Positions 53,632 through 62,698 of a DNA stretch of 64,000 bases are shown piece by piece (the first letter of the stretch is position 1; every line of letters begins with the position of its first letter). The notes under the pieces are model-generated. The model saw only the letters and a program-made list of their open reading frames with translations, searched no databases and had not been told where the DNA came from. The stretch lies in contig JAAMEZ010000006.1 in assembly GCA_013322215.1 (NCBI GenBank), forward strand, positions 558,001 to 622,000. Direction: 5' to 3'. This DNA comes from Martinezella rhizogenes. Lineage in GTDB: Bacteria > Pseudomonadota > Alphaproteobacteria > Rhizobiales > Rhizobiaceae. The translations under genes and the position numbers were made by a program.

Positions 53632-55338
53632 TTATGCCACCTTGATGGCGAGTACGCGGTTTGCCGCCGATACGATCGCCTCGAGAGACGCGGCAACGAT
53701 ATTGGTGTTGATGCCGGCACCGAAAAGCTTGCCGCCCGGATAGGAGATCTCGACATAGGAGATTGCCGAAGCATTCGAGCCGTGCTGGAGCGAGTGCTCG
53801 GAATAATCCTCAACGGACATCGGAATGCCGAGGTAAATCGACAGCGCGTTGATGAAGCCGTCGATCGGGCCGTTGCCGCGCCCCTCGATGCGTTTCACCT
53901 CGCCCTTGTCGGTAATCTCCGCCGCGACGATGCGCTGTCCCTTGTGCTCGGGATCGGCGAAGGTATGGTGATCGATGAAGCGAAGCGGCGCTTCAAGTTG
54001 AGTCACGTAACGCTCGATGAAATGCTCGTAGATGCGCTTGGAAGGCAATTCCTTGCCTTCTTCGTCGGTGATCCGCTGGATCTCCTCGCGATATTCCACC
54101 TGCAGATTGCGCGGCAGGTTCAGGCCGTAATCCTGCTGCATGATGTAGGCGATGCCGCCCTTGCCGGACTGCGAGTTGATGCGGATGATCGCCTCATAGG
54201 TGCGGCCGACATCCTGCGGGTCAATCGGCAGATACGGCACTTCCCAGACCGGATCGTTGGCGACCTTGGCGGCCTTCATGCCCTTGTTGATCGCATCCTG
54301 ATGCGAGCCGGAGAAAGCCGTATAGACCAGTTCGCCGACATAAGGATGGCGCTCGCCGATCGCCATCTGGTTGGAATATTCGAAGACTTCCTTCATGCGC
54401 TCGATGTTGGAACAATCCAGCTCCGGATCGACGCCTTGCGTGAACATGTTCAGCGCCATGGTGACGACGTCGACATTGCCGGTGCGCTCACCATTGCCGA
54501 ACAAGGTGCCCTCGACACGGTCGGCGCCAGCCATCAGCGCCAGCTCGGCGGCGGCGATGCCCGTGCCGCGGTCATTATGCGGATGCAGCGAAATGATCAG
54601 GTTTTCGCGGTTGTCGAGATTGCGGCACATCCATTCGATCTGGTCGGCATAGATGTTCGGCGTCGCCATCTCGACCGTCGACGGCAGGTTGATGATCAAC
54701 TTGTTATCAGGCGTCGGCTTCATGACATCGATGACGGCGTTGCAGATCTCCAGCGCCACATCCAGTTCGGTGCCGGTGAAACTCTCCGGCGAATATTCGA
54801 AGCGATAGCCGCCGCCGGCCTTGGCCGCCATGTCAGTGATCATCTTGGCCGCATCGACGGCGATCTGCTTGATGCCCTGCACATCCTTGGCAAACACCAC
54901 GCGGCGCTGCAATTCGCTGGTGGAATTGTAGAAGTGCACGATCGGCTTGTTGGCGCCTTCCAGCGCCTCGAAGGTGCGGGTGATCAATTCCGGGCGGCAC
55001 TGGACGAGAACCTGCAGCGACACGTCCGCGGGCACATTACCCTGCTCGATGCACCAGCGGGCAAAATCGAAGTCGGTTTGCGAGGCCGAGGGGAAACCGA
55101 TCTCGATTTCCTTGAAGCCCATGTCCAGCAGCAGCTGGAACATGCGCGCCTTGCGATCATGGCCCATCGGGTCGACGAGCGCCTGATTGCCGTCGCGCAA
55201 GTCGACCGAACACCAGATCGGCGCCTTGGTGATCATCTTGGACGGCCAGGTCCGGTCGGGAATGTTGATCTGCGGATAGGCGCGGTATTTCACCGTCGCT
55301 TCGGGCATGCCTTTGGGGGAATGGCTGTTCGCGTCCAT
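53632..55338 (-). CDS. leuA: 2-isopropylmalate synthase (long form)
   Basis: First committed step of leucine synthesis. 568 residues, the type II (fungal-like) form found in rhizobia. VDLRDGNQAL (about 45-54) is the HMGL catalytic motif; SLHPHNDRGTGIAAAELALMAGADRVEGTLFGNGERTGN contains the metal-binding HPHND. The C-terminal ~150 residues are the leucine-sensing LeuA dimer domain (allosteric). ATG at 55338 has GGAAGAG 10 nt upstream. Preceded by a leader peptide and hairpin. Confidence 0.97.
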   Translation of the reverse strand: MDANSHSPKGMPEATVKYRAYPQINIPDRTWPSKMITKAPIWCSVDLRDGNQALVDPMGHDRKARMFQLLLDMGFKEIEIGFPSASQTDFDFARWCIEQGNVPADVSLQVLVQCRPELITRTFEALEGANKPIVHFYNSTSELQRRVVFAKDVQGIKQIAVDAAKMITDMAAKAGGGYRFEYSPESFTGTELDVALEICNAVIDVMKPTPDNKLIINLPSTVEMATPNIYADQIEWMCRNLDNRENLIISLHPHNDRGTGIAAAELALMAGADRVEGTLFGNGERTGNVDVVTMALNMFTQGVDPELDCSNIERMKEVFEYSNQMAIGERHPYVGELVYTAFSGSHQDAINKGMKAAKVANDPVWEVPYLPIDPQDVGRTYEAIIRINSQSGKGGIAYIMQQDYGLNLPRNLQVEYREEIQRITDEEGKELPSKRIYEHFIERYVTQLEAPLRFIDHHTFADPEHKGQRIVAAEITDKGEVKRIEGRGNGPIDGFINALSIYLGIPMSVEDYSEHSLQHGSNASAISYVEISYPGGKLFGAGINTNIVAASLEAIVSAANRVLAIKVA

Positions 55339-55454
55339 GGTCTCGTCTCTTCCTTTCCCGTCATTTTATCCCGCGTCTTAGCCGATCGGATGCGGCTTGG
55401 CGATGATAAATGCGGACCCTTTGCGGGTAAGCTGTCGATTTTAGGGTAAGTCGC

Positions 55455-55498
55455 GAGGAGCGATGGCCAGCGGGCTTTTCGGCCGCCGGGCGCTCCTC
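55455..55498 (-). promoter_or_regulatory. leuA leader hairpin
   Basis: GAGGAGCG (5' arm on the minus strand, 55491-55498) pairs with CGCTCCTC (55455-55462). Its 5' arm can instead pair with the Leu-codon run CTCCTCCTC of the leader peptide. No T tract follows, so Rho-dependent or translational attenuation is more likely than a simple intrinsic terminator. Confidence 0.5.
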
Positions 55499-55622
55499 AA
55501 AGGACCCGGCAACCGCGCGTAAGGCCGAGGAGGAGAAGCGAAGTGAGGGCGCGCGTATTGTCACGCAGGGCAACGCGCCCACGTGCAATCTGTTCGGAAA
55601 TCTTTGCGCCAGTCAACTTCAT
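55497..55622 (-). CDS. leuA leader peptide
   Basis: 41 codons beginning MKLTGAKISEQIARG; the tail TSLLLLGLTRGCRVL has four successive Leu codons plus one more. Typical of leucine attenuators. The ATG has no ribosome site but lies about 2 nt from the predicted transcription start, as in the known Sinorhizobium trpL leader, so it would be leaderless. The stop is in the leader hairpin. Confidence 0.65.
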   Translation of the reverse strand: MKLTGAKISEQIARGRVALRDNTRALTSLLLLGLTRGCRVL

Positions 55623-55630
55623 GGCCGCGC

Positions 55631-55658
55631 TTATAGCCGCCGGATCGGAAAGAAGCAA
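55631..55658 (-). promoter_or_regulatory. Promoter of leuA leader
   Basis: Minus strand TTGCTT, 16-nt spacer, CTATAA. Transcription predicted at about 55624, which makes the leader peptide ATG (55620-55622) nearly leaderless. Confidence 0.6.
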
Positions 55659-55666
55659 CCCCTCGC

Positions 55667-56851
55667 TCACTTCTTCAGCATCTGCACGCCGCGCGACAGC
55701 GCCATCATCAGCCCACCGGCGATCAGGCCCCAGAAAGCGCCGGAGATACCACCGAAGGAAACGCCCGATGCCGTCACGAGAAACGTGATAGCCGCCGCCT
55801 CGCGCGATTCGGGTTGCTGGAAGGCATTGAGTGCCGAATTCGACAGCGCGCCGACAAGCGCCAGCCCGGCGACCGCCTCGATGAGGATCGGCGGCGCCAA
55901 GGCCACGAAAGCCGTGACTGCACTCGCCAGCAATCCAAGGATCACATAGCCGATACCGGCGATGATCGCCGCCCAATAGCGCCGCTTGGGATCGGCGTGG
56001 GCATCCTGTCCGGCGCACATGGCCGCGGTGATCGCTGCGAGATTGACGGCATGGCCGCCGAAGGGAACGGCAAGCAACGAGAACACGCCGGTCACGGCAA
56101 ACAACGGGCCCGGCTTCGGATCGTAATCATGCACCTTCAGCACCGCGATGCCGGGAATGTTCTGCGACGCCATCGTCACGATGAACAGCGGTAGCGCGAT
56201 GGACACGATGCCGGCAAGCGTGAAGACCGGCCTGACGAATTCGACCGTCGGAAGCAGCGAATGTTCGAGCGAGGCAGAGGCGCCATCCGGTATCTTCACG
56301 CCGAAGGCCAGCACCAGGGCAAAGGCCGCAAGTGCCGCCGGCACCGCCCATAGCCGCTTGAACGCGCCGACGACGATCCAGGCAAGGATGATCGGCAGAC
56401 CGAAGGCAGGATTGAAGGCGATCGCCTTCACCGGTGCAAAGCAGAGGCCGAGCAGCACGCCGGCAAGCATCGCATTGGCGAGCGGCGCCGGGATGGAGGC
56501 AACGGCACGGCCGAAAGGCCGGAACAGCCCGGCAATGACAATCAATATGCCACAAATGAAGAACGCACCGACCGCTGCTGGAAAGCCGCCTTCGATCGCT
56601 CCTGCGCTCGCCAGCAGTGCGGCTCCCGGCGTCGACCAGGCGATGCTGATCGGAAGCCTCGTCGCCATGCTGAGCATGATCGCGCAGAGGCCCATCGCAA
56701 CGGAAAGCGCTGTCAGCCCGGAGGCAGCCTGTGCATCCGAGGCGCCCACCACCTGCAGGCCATGAAAGACGACGGCAAAAGAACTGGCAAAGCCGACGAA
56801 GGCCGTGAGGCATCCCATGAACAGGCTTTGAACGGAAAAATCTTTGAGCAT
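55667..56851 (-). CDS. BenE family benzoate/H+ symporter-like transporter
   Basis: About 394 residues, about 12 helices. Starts MLKDFSVQSLFMGCLTAFVGFASSFAVVFHGLQVVGAS, the BenE N-terminal pattern; LFAVTGVFSLLAVPFGGHAVNLAAITAAMC is a typical middle region. Upstream in-frame sequence (to 57013) is not BenE-like, so ATG at 56851 is chosen. Divergent from the DeoR gene and sharing its control region; whether it carries benzoate is not shown. Confidence 0.88.
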   Translation of the reverse strand: MLKDFSVQSLFMGCLTAFVGFASSFAVVFHGLQVVGASDAQAASGLTALSVAMGLCAIMLSMATRLPISIAWSTPGAALLASAGAIEGGFPAAVGAFFICGILIVIAGLFRPFGRAVASIPAPLANAMLAGVLLGLCFAPVKAIAFNPAFGLPIILAWIVVGAFKRLWAVPAALAAFALVLAFGVKIPDGASASLEHSLLPTVEFVRPVFTLAGIVSIALPLFIVTMASQNIPGIAVLKVHDYDPKPGPLFAVTGVFSLLAVPFGGHAVNLAAITAAMCAGQDAHADPKRRYWAAIIAGIGYVILGLLASAVTAFVALAPPILIEAVAGLALVGALSNSALNAFQQPESREAAAITFLVTASGVSFGGISGAFWGLIAGGLMMALSRGVQMLKK

Positions 56852-57004
56852 GGCGATGGAGACTCGAAGAGCACGCGAGGATCGATTGAAGGCGCATGGA
56901 GCATCACAAGCATCGGGCGTGCAAGTGCTGTTTTCGAGCAAAATGACAGTGTCACTAGACAAATCGCTCGCGGAATATATCGACGCAGAGTTAAATCGTG
57001 CATG

Positions 57005-57038
57005 AACGTGCACATTGACTCTCTTATTTATGCACGTT
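57005..57038. promoter_or_regulatory. Candidate DeoR operator
   Basis: AACGTGCA (57005-57012), 18 nt, TGCACGTT (57031-57038), a perfect 8-bp inverted repeat. A shorter GTGCA...TGCAC palindrome (56998-57013) overlaps the left arm. It surrounds TTGACT (57015-57020), a likely -35 box of the regulator gene. Confidence 0.5.
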
Positions 57039-57049
57039 AATTCAAGATT

Positions 57050-57835
57050 ATGAGCAATTCACTCCCATTGTCCCGCCGGGACGTCATCGAAGTGCGGCTT
57101 GCTGAGGGGCGGCAGATCGTTGCCACATCGTTGGCGGCCGAATTCAACGTGTCCGAAGATGCCGTCCGCCGCGATCTGCGAGCGCTCGCCGCGGAGGGCA
57201 AATGCCGCCGCGTCTATGGCGGCGCGCTCCCCCTGCTGACACCATCGCAGCCGATGGTCGCACGCGTCGGACAGGAATCCGGTCGAAAAAGAGCCTTGGC
57301 CAAGGCCGCTGTCGCGATGATCGAGCCGGGCGAGTTTCTGTTTATCGACAGCAGCAGCACCAATCTCGCGATGATCGATCTTCTCCCGAAAAACCTGGAA
57401 GCGACGATCGCGACCAATTCCATCGACATCGCCAGTGCCGTCATGAAGCGCGGCGATATTCCGCTCGTCCTGATTGGCGGTGCGGTCGATCCCATCATCG
57501 GGGGCAGCGTCGATGCATCCGCCGTCGCAGCCATCGAAGCCATGAACATCGACCGCTGTTTCCTGGGCGTCTGCGCCGTTTCGGCAAGAAACGGCATCAG
57601 CGTGTACGAACATGCAGATGCGATCTTCAAACGGACGCTGCTCAAGAGAAGCGCAGCGCGCATCTCGTTGATTACCTCGGAGAAATTTCACGAACGCGCG
57701 CCGCATCGCATTGGCGGCGCTGCCGATATCGATTGGCTTGTTATCGAGGATGACCTGCCTGTCGACGATGAGAAGGCGGCCATCGAAGCCGGCTTCTCGC
57801 TCGTCAAGGCAAGCGACGTCACTTCATCCTCCTGA
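57050..57835 (+). CDS. DeoR family transcriptional regulator
   Basis: 261 residues. N-terminal HTH (RRDVIEVRLAEGRQIVATSLAAEFNVSEDAVRRDLRALAAEG, about 8-50) and a C-terminal DeoRC sugar-phosphate sensor (FLFIDSSSTNLAMIDLL; LIGGAVDPIIGGSVD). The ATG has no ribosome site and lies close to a predicted transcription start, so it may be leaderless. It is in front of the MFS and VOC genes and divergent from BenE; it probably controls one or both. Confidence 0.92.
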   Translation: MSNSLPLSRRDVIEVRLAEGRQIVATSLAAEFNVSEDAVRRDLRALAAEGKCRRVYGGALPLLTPSQPMVARVGQESGRKRALAKAAVAMIEPGEFLFIDSSSTNLAMIDLLPKNLEATIATNSIDIASAVMKRGDIPLVLIGGAVDPIIGGSVDASAVAAIEAMNIDRCFLGVCAVSARNGISVYEHADAIFKRTLLKRSAARISLITSEKFHERAPHRIGGAADIDWLVIEDDLPVDDEKAAIEAGFSLVKASDVTSSS

Positions 57836-57857
57836 TCTCGAAAGACAAGGAATGACC

Positions 57858-59057
57858 ATGCAATCCACCGATCGGCCGGAAACCCGGCTGGCAACACGAC
57901 TTGCCTTTCTGGTCGGGGGCTTTGCCCTGGCCTGCTGGGCTCCACTCGTCCCCTTCGCCAAGGCTCGTCTCGGGGTCGACGATGGCGTGCTGGGCATGCT
58001 GCTGCTTTGCCTGGGCCTGGGTTCGGTCGCGGCGATGCTTGCGACCGGCATGTTGAGCGCGCGATATGGCAGCAAGCCGATCATCATCGCGGGCGGTTTC
58101 GGCCTCGCGATCATTCTGCCGATGCTGGCTGTCGCCAGCACGCCGTTCACCCTTGGCCTTGCGCTGGCGGCGTTCGGCGCCTGCCTCGGATCGCTCGACG
58201 TCGCCATGAACATTCACGCCGTCGAAGTGGAGAAAGGCGCGGACCGACCCTTGATGTCCGGCTTCCATGCGCTGTTCAGCATCGGCGGCTTTATCGGCTC
58301 CCTGCTCGTCACCCTGCTCCTCTCCGCCAAGGCCGGCCCGCTCGTCGCCACGCTGTTAAGTTCAGCCGTGATGGTGGTTGCCATGGTCGTCGCATGGCCG
58401 CGACTGTTGCGGACAGTTCAATCGGAAGACGCTCCGCTCTTCGTCATGCCCCGCGGCTTCGTGCTGCTGCTGGCGGCCCTTGCCGCCATCACCTTCCTCG
58501 TCGAAGGCGCGATCCTCGACTGGAGTGCCCTGCTGCTGACAACGCAAGGTCTGGTCGATGCAAGCCACGGCGGCCTCGGCTACATGCTGTTCGCCATCGC
58601 GATGACGGTAGGCCGCCTGAGCGGCGATGCCATCACCGCAAGGGTCGGAGACAGGGCGATCATGCTATGGGGCGGTGTGATCGCAGTCGCAGGCTTTGCC
58701 ATCCTATTGATCAGCCCGATTTCGATCCTTGCGATGTGTGGCTTCCTGCTGATCGGCCTTGGCGCCTCAAATATCGTGCCGGTGCTCTTCCGCAAGGGCG
58801 GCGCGCAAAAGGTCATGCCGGCAGGCCTGGCTGTGGCAGCAATCACCATGACCGGATATGCGGGCGTGCTGGTCGGCCCCGCGGGCGTCGGTTTCGCCGC
58901 GGATCATGTGGGCCTGCCCGGCGCCTTCTGGATGCTCGCTCTATTGCTTTGCGTCGCACCGCTCTGCGCCGGCATCGTGACCCGCAATCAGGAACCGCGC
59001 AGTCAGAAACAGGGGGAGACGGATGCGGATCGCTCATACCGCCCTATGGACGCCTGA
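57858..59057 (+). CDS. MFS transporter (YfcJ/Bcr-like)
   Basis: 399 residues, about 12 helices. LGMLLLCLGLGSVAAMLATGMLSARYGSKPIIIAGG holds the MFS motif A region (G-x4-YG). FHALFSIGGFIGSLL and FRKGGAQKVMPAGLAVAAITMTGYAGVLVGPAGVG follow. AAGGA lies 6 nt before the ATG at 57858. Its 3' end overlaps the VOC gene by 35 nt. Substrate unknown; perhaps a sugar, given the DeoR regulator. Confidence 0.88.
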   Translation: MQSTDRPETRLATRLAFLVGGFALACWAPLVPFAKARLGVDDGVLGMLLLCLGLGSVAAMLATGMLSARYGSKPIIIAGGFGLAIILPMLAVASTPFTLGLALAAFGACLGSLDVAMNIHAVEVEKGADRPLMSGFHALFSIGGFIGSLLVTLLLSAKAGPLVATLLSSAVMVVAMVVAWPRLLRTVQSEDAPLFVMPRGFVLLLAALAAITFLVEGAILDWSALLLTTQGLVDASHGGLGYMLFAIAMTVGRLSGDAITARVGDRAIMLWGGVIAVAGFAILLISPISILAMCGFLLIGLGASNIVPVLFRKGGAQKVMPAGLAVAAITMTGYAGVLVGPAGVGFAADHVGLPGAFWMLALLLCVAPLCAGIVTRNQEPRSQKQGETDADRSYRPMDA

Positions 59058-59406
59058 TCTCGATGCCGCCGTCGATTTCTGGAAGACCTATTTCGGCGCG
59101 GCGGTCGGTGAGCCTTATCGAAGCGAGCGTCGCCCAGGCTTCATCTCCCGCTTCGTTTCCTTGCCTGGAAGCAACGACCAGATCGAGCTGATGACCGGCC
59201 CTTGGCTTCCCGGAGATCCGCTGGGTGAACGCATCGGCTGGGATCATGTTGCCATATCGCTCGGCAGCAAAGCTGCGATCGATGCTTTGGCCGAGCGCTG
59301 CAAGGCGGACGGCTGCCTGAAATCCCCGCCACGCACCACCGGCGACGGCTTCTACGAGGCTGTCATCACGATGCCCGAGGGAACGCCAATCGAGATTACC
59401 CTATAG
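59023..59406 (+). CDS. VOC family (glyoxalase-like) protein
   Basis: 127 residues, one VOC domain: MRIAHTALWTPDLDAAVDFWKTYFGAA, the metal-ligand His in IAHTALW, and FYEAVITMPEGTPIEITL with Glu. GGGGGAG precedes the ATG. Overlaps the MFS gene, so coupled. Could be a dioxygenase or lyase; unknown. Confidence 0.85.
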   Translation: MRIAHTALWTPDLDAAVDFWKTYFGAAVGEPYRSERRPGFISRFVSLPGSNDQIELMTGPWLPGDPLGERIGWDHVAISLGSKAAIDALAERCKADGCLKSPPRTTGDGFYEAVITMPEGTPIEITL

Positions 59407-59490
59407 GGCTGCCTAAGCCGCGCGGGAGCAATCATTTGCCGTTCGGAGTTCGCCACCCCAGGAAACGTTGCAACCTCCCGAGTGGCGAAG

Positions 59491-59522
59491 GCTGGCGGCA
59501 GAGATTTCTGCCGCCAGCTTTT
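59491..59522 (+). terminator. Terminator after the VOC gene
   Basis: GCTGGCGGCAGA, GATT loop, TCTGCCGCCAGC (12-bp stem) then TTTT. Confidence 0.9.
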
Positions 59523-59550
59523 AGCCTTCGATCAAAGCTGACCCGGCACG

Positions 59551-59584
59551 AAAACGCCCTCGCCTGCCTTCCGGCAAGCAAGGG
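59551..59584 (-). terminator. Terminator of clpP
   Basis: On the minus strand GCCCTTGCTTGCC/GGCAGGCGAGGGC (two mismatches), then TTTT, 30 nt after the clpP stop. Confidence 0.8.
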
Positions 59585-59614
59585 CGCTCAATTCAATCGG
59601 AAAAACCCGCTAGA

Positions 59615-60202
59615 TCAGATTTCCGCCTGCGAGGTCACGATGCGCGAGACCAGGCCGTAAGCCTTGGCTTCCTCGGCGGAGAGCCAGTAGTCGCGGTCGG
59701 TGTCCTTGGCGATGCGTTCGACCGGCTGGCCGGTGGCTTCCGAGAAGATCTTGTTCAGGCGCTCGTTCATCTTGATGATTTCGCGTGCCTGGATCTCGAT
59801 GTCGGAGGCCATGCCGCGTGTGCCGCCCGACGGTTGGTGCAGCAGGAAACGCGTGTTCGGCAGGCAAATGCGGCGCTCCTTGGGAGCGGAGACGTAGATC
59901 AGCGCTCCGGCGGAGGCGACCCAGCCCGTGCCGATCATCCAGACCTTCGGCTTGATGAACTTGATCATGTCGTGAATGGAATCGCCTGACTCGACGTGGC
60001 CGCCGGGCGAATTCACATAGATGCGGATATCATCGTCGCTGGCGGCGGAAAGCGCCACGAGCTGCGAGCAGACCTTCTGCGCGAGTTCCTGCGTGATGCC
60101 GCCATAGATGAAGATCGAACGCGACTTGAAAAGATTCGCCTCCGCGTCCTTGCCCAAGGGCTGCTCGGTCTTCTTGTCTTCCTGTTCGTCTTCGTCGTTC
60201 AT
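59615..60202 (-). CDS. clpP: ATP-dependent Clp protease proteolytic subunit
   Basis: 195 residues. Catalytic Ser97 (GWVASAGA), His122 (LLHQPSGG) and Asp171 ([15 protein letters not shown]). The usual GQAASM around Ser is GWVASA, which marks it as one of the accessory rhizobial ClpP paralogues. GGAGAG lies 8 nt before the ATG. Alone in its transcript; ATPases ClpA/ClpX are not in the window. It may cooperate with the ClpS of this window through ClpA. Confidence 0.94.
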   Translation of the reverse strand: MNDEDEQEDKKTEQPLGKDAEANLFKSRSIFIYGGITQELAQKVCSQLVALSAASDDDIRIYVNSPGGHVESGDSIHDMIKFIKPKVWMIGTGWVASAGALIYVSAPKERRICLPNTRFLLHQPSGGTRGMASDIEIQAREIIKMNERLNKIFSEATGQPVERIAKDTDRDYWLSAEEAKAYGLVSRIVTSQAEI

Positions 60203-60234
60203 TCAACTCTCCAGCATGATGCGTCGTTCACCGC

Positions 60235-60262
60235 ACATAGTGCGACTCAATGCGTAAAACAA
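60235..60262 (-). promoter_or_regulatory. Candidate clpP promoter
   Basis: Minus strand TTGTTT, 16-nt spacer, CTATGT, giving a 5' leader of about 25 nt. Confidence 0.45.
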
Positions 60263-60433
60263 TGCCGGAAAAAGACAAGGCGGGAATAGCGACTGACAAC
60301 ATGGTGTTATGGTTGCGGATTACCGAAATGTAACTTGAATGGCTTTGAAAAGCCGAGATTTGATCCTACGTCAGGTCAGCGCGGTTAGAGATCGCGCCCC
60401 GAATTTGAAGCACAGATAGCCAAGGAGGCCATC

Positions 60434-61234
60434 ATGTCGCCAGAAGAACGTCAATTGCTCGCCTCTCTCTTCGATCGCGTACGCGGTGCATCCAATACCC
60501 AGCGCGACGCCGATGCAGAGGCCCTCATCAATCAGTCGGTCCGCGACCAGCCCTATGCGCCCTATTTCCTGGCGCAGGCCGTTATCATGCAGGAACAGGG
60601 CATGAAGGCTGCGGCTGACCGCATCCAGCAGCTTGAAGCCCGTGTGCACGAGCTCGAGCAGCAGGGTGCCGACAATCACCAGCAAGGCCAGAGCGGCGGT
60701 TTCCTCGGCGGTATCGGCTCGCTTTTCGGCGGCGGCCAGCAACAGCGCACGGCAGCGCCGCAGGGCGGCAATCCGCAGCAGGGTCGCCTTTATGACGACT
60801 ATGCCCGCAATGCGCCTCAGCCCGGCCCTTGGGCTGGCCAGCCGCAACCGCAGCCGTCTGGCCCATGGAGCCAGCAGGCCGCAGCACCTTCAGCCGGCGG
60901 CAGCTTTTTGCGCGGTGCGCTTGGCACCGCGGCCGGCGTGGCCGGCGGTGTAATGCTGGCAGAATCCCTTTCCAGCCTCTTCAGCCCGCATCTCGGCGGA
61001 ACTGGCGGCGGCCTTTTCGGCGGAAATGCCGGCAGTGGTCTCTTCGGAGGCACGGCAGCCGAACAGCCGGTGCAGGAAACCATCATCAACAACAACTATT
61101 TCGGCAATGACGATAATAGCGATCAGAATGATCAGAGCGCGGCCGATTACGCCCAGGATGCTGCTCAGGACGCTCAGGACGACGCCAATGACGATTCGTT
61201 CGACAACGGCGACGACGACAGCTCGTTTGCCTGA
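60434..61234 (+). CDS. DUF2076 protein
   Basis: 266 residues. MSPEERQLLASLFDRVRGASNTQRDADAEALIN is the conserved DUF2076 N-terminus, followed by a coiled coil (IQQLEARVHELEQQ) and a Gly/Gln/Pro-rich linker. A hydrophobic Gly-rich segment (SFLRGALGTAAGVAGGVMLAESLSSLFSPHL) precedes a strongly acidic Asp/Asn/Gln tail. AAGGAGG 6 nt before the ATG. Function unknown, probably periplasmic or envelope-associated. Confidence 0.9.
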   Translation: MSPEERQLLASLFDRVRGASNTQRDADAEALINQSVRDQPYAPYFLAQAVIMQEQGMKAAADRIQQLEARVHELEQQGADNHQQGQSGGFLGGIGSLFGGGQQQRTAAPQGGNPQQGRLYDDYARNAPQPGPWAGQPQPQPSGPWSQQAAAPSAGGSFLRGALGTAAGVAGGVMLAESLSSLFSPHLGGTGGGLFGGNAGSGLFGGTAAEQPVQETIINNNYFGNDDNSDQNDQSAADYAQDAAQDAQDDANDDSFDNGDDDSSFA

Positions 61235-61260
61235 AACAAAGTTTCTATCCTGATACAAAA

Positions 61261-61289
61261 GCCGCCATCCAAGGATGGCGGCTTTTTTA
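61261..61289 (+). terminator. Terminator after DUF2076 (both strands)
   Basis: GCCGCCATCC, AA, GGATGGCGGC then TTTTTTA; preceded by AAAA, so it also serves queF on the minus strand. Confidence 0.92.
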
Positions 61290-61290
61290 T

Positions 61291-61755
61291 TCAGCCTCGA
61301 CCGCGATAGGGCTGGACGCCCTGATCCGGCAGCCAAACACCCTCTGGCGGCTTGCCGGTCTGCCAGAAGACGTCGATCGGAATGCCGCCGCGCGGATACC
61401 AGTAGGCGCCGATGCGCAGCCATTTCGGCTGCAGCAGATCCACCAGGCGTTTGGCGATATAGATCGAGCAATCCTCATGGAATGCGCCATGATTGCGGAA
61501 GGAATGCAGAAAGAGCTTCAGCGACTTCGATTCGACAAGCCATTCGTTCGGTATGTAGTCGATAACGATATGGGCGAAATCCGGCTGTCCCGTCATCGGG
61601 CAGAGCGACGTGAACTCGGGCGCGGTGAAGCGCACGACATAATCGGTGCCGGCATGGCCCGACGGCACCTTCTCCAGCACGGCTTCTTCCGGATTGCTGG
61701 CAGTCTCCGTCTGGTTGCCGAGCATCGACAGGCCGGACACATCGGTCTTTGGCAT
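61291..61755 (-). CDS. queF: NADPH-dependent 7-cyano-7-deazaguanine reductase
   Basis: Reduces preQ0 to preQ1 in queuosine biosynthesis. 154 residues, the single-domain (FolE-like) type. Catalytic Cys in [14 protein letters not shown] (about 51-52) and Asp in the same segment; the nucleotide motif [20 protein letters not shown] (about 75-94). The ATG at 61755 is 1 nt after the CDF stop, so it is the second gene of that operon. Confidence 0.97.
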   Translation of the reverse strand: MPKTDVSGLSMLGNQTETASNPEEAVLEKVPSGHAGTDYVVRFTAPEFTSLCPMTGQPDFAHIVIDYIPNEWLVESKSLKLFLHSFRNHGAFHEDCSIYIAKRLVDLLQPKWLRIGAYWYPRGGIPIDVFWQTGKPPEGVWLPDQGVQPYRGRG

Positions 61756-61756
61756 C

Positions 61757-62671
61757 TCAGGTCTCCTTGATCACTTTGACGCGGATACCATGGGCCTTCT
61801 CACCCTCCGGCTCCACATGAATGGTTATTTCGGCGCCCGCATGGATCGCCCGTATGGCATCTTCAAGGCGGTCGCAGATGCGATGCGCTTCGCGCACCGG
61901 CATAGCGGCCGGTACGACCATATGGAAATCGACGAAGGTCACCGCCCCTGCCCTGCGCGTCTTCAGGTCGTGCACGCCAAGCGAGCCCTCGGCATTCCTG
62001 GCGATCGCATCCTTGATGACGACCTCCTCCGCCGGCAGGACAGCCTTGTCCATCAGCCCATCGATAGAATGGGAGATGACCTTCCAGCCTTGATAGAGAA
62101 TGTTGATGGCAACGAGAATAGCGAGCACAGGGTCGAAGATCGGATAACCGCTGCCGATCGCCAGGAGCAGGCCGATCAGCACGCCGACCGAGGTATAGAC
62201 GTCGGACATGATGTGCTGGCCATCTGCCGTCAGAGCCGGCGAGCGATGTGCCCGGCCGGCGCGGATCAAGGTGACCGCCCAGACGGCGTTGATGACGCCG
62301 GCGACGAAGTTGATGGCGAGACCCAGTACCGGCGCCTGTATCGGTTGCGGATTGCCGAGATGCCCGACCGCTTCCTGCACGATCATCAGTGCGGCGACAA
62401 CGATCATGACGCCTTCGGTAACGGCGGAAAGATATTCCGCCTTATGATGGCCGAAGGGATGATCGTGATCGGCCGGCTTCTGGGCATAGCGGATGACGAA
62501 GAAGGCGATGAAGGCCGCAACGACATTGGTCAGCGATTCCAGGCCATCGGACAGAAGCGCCACCGAGCCCGTCAGCCACCAGGCCAGCATCTTCAGCCCC
62601 ATGACGCCGAGCGACAGCGGAATGCCCCAAAGCGCGAGCCGCCTGATCGTATCGTTTCCTTGAGCGCTCAT
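61757..62671 (-). CDS. Cation diffusion facilitator (CDF) metal exporter
   Basis: 304 residues, six helices in the first 200 ([48 protein letters not shown] holds the metal-binding DxxxD/HD pattern, HPFGHHKAE), then a cytosolic ferredoxin-like domain. Probably exports Mn, Fe or Zn. Paired with queF in one operon; the reason is unknown. GGAGAA lies 7 nt before the ATG; a strong promoter, small ORF and hairpin precede it. Confidence 0.94.
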   Translation of the reverse strand: MSAQGNDTIRRLALWGIPLSLGVMGLKMLAWWLTGSVALLSDGLESLTNVVAAFIAFFVIRYAQKPADHDHPFGHHKAEYLSAVTEGVMIVVAALMIVQEAVGHLGNPQPIQAPVLGLAINFVAGVINAVWAVTLIRAGRAHRSPALTADGQHIMSDVYTSVGVLIGLLLAIGSGYPIFDPVLAILVAINILYQGWKVISHSIDGLMDKAVLPAEEVVIKDAIARNAEGSLGVHDLKTRRAGAVTFVDFHMVVPAAMPVREAHRICDRLEDAIRAIHAGAEITIHVEPEGEKAHGIRVKVIKET

Positions 62672-62698
62672 GCCCTTCTCCAGTGTCCCGCGCCATGC

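Noticed and set aside
53782..55449. 555-codon plus-strand frame
   Set aside because: Antisense shadow of leuA; composition rich in Arg/His/Asp as usual for such shadows.
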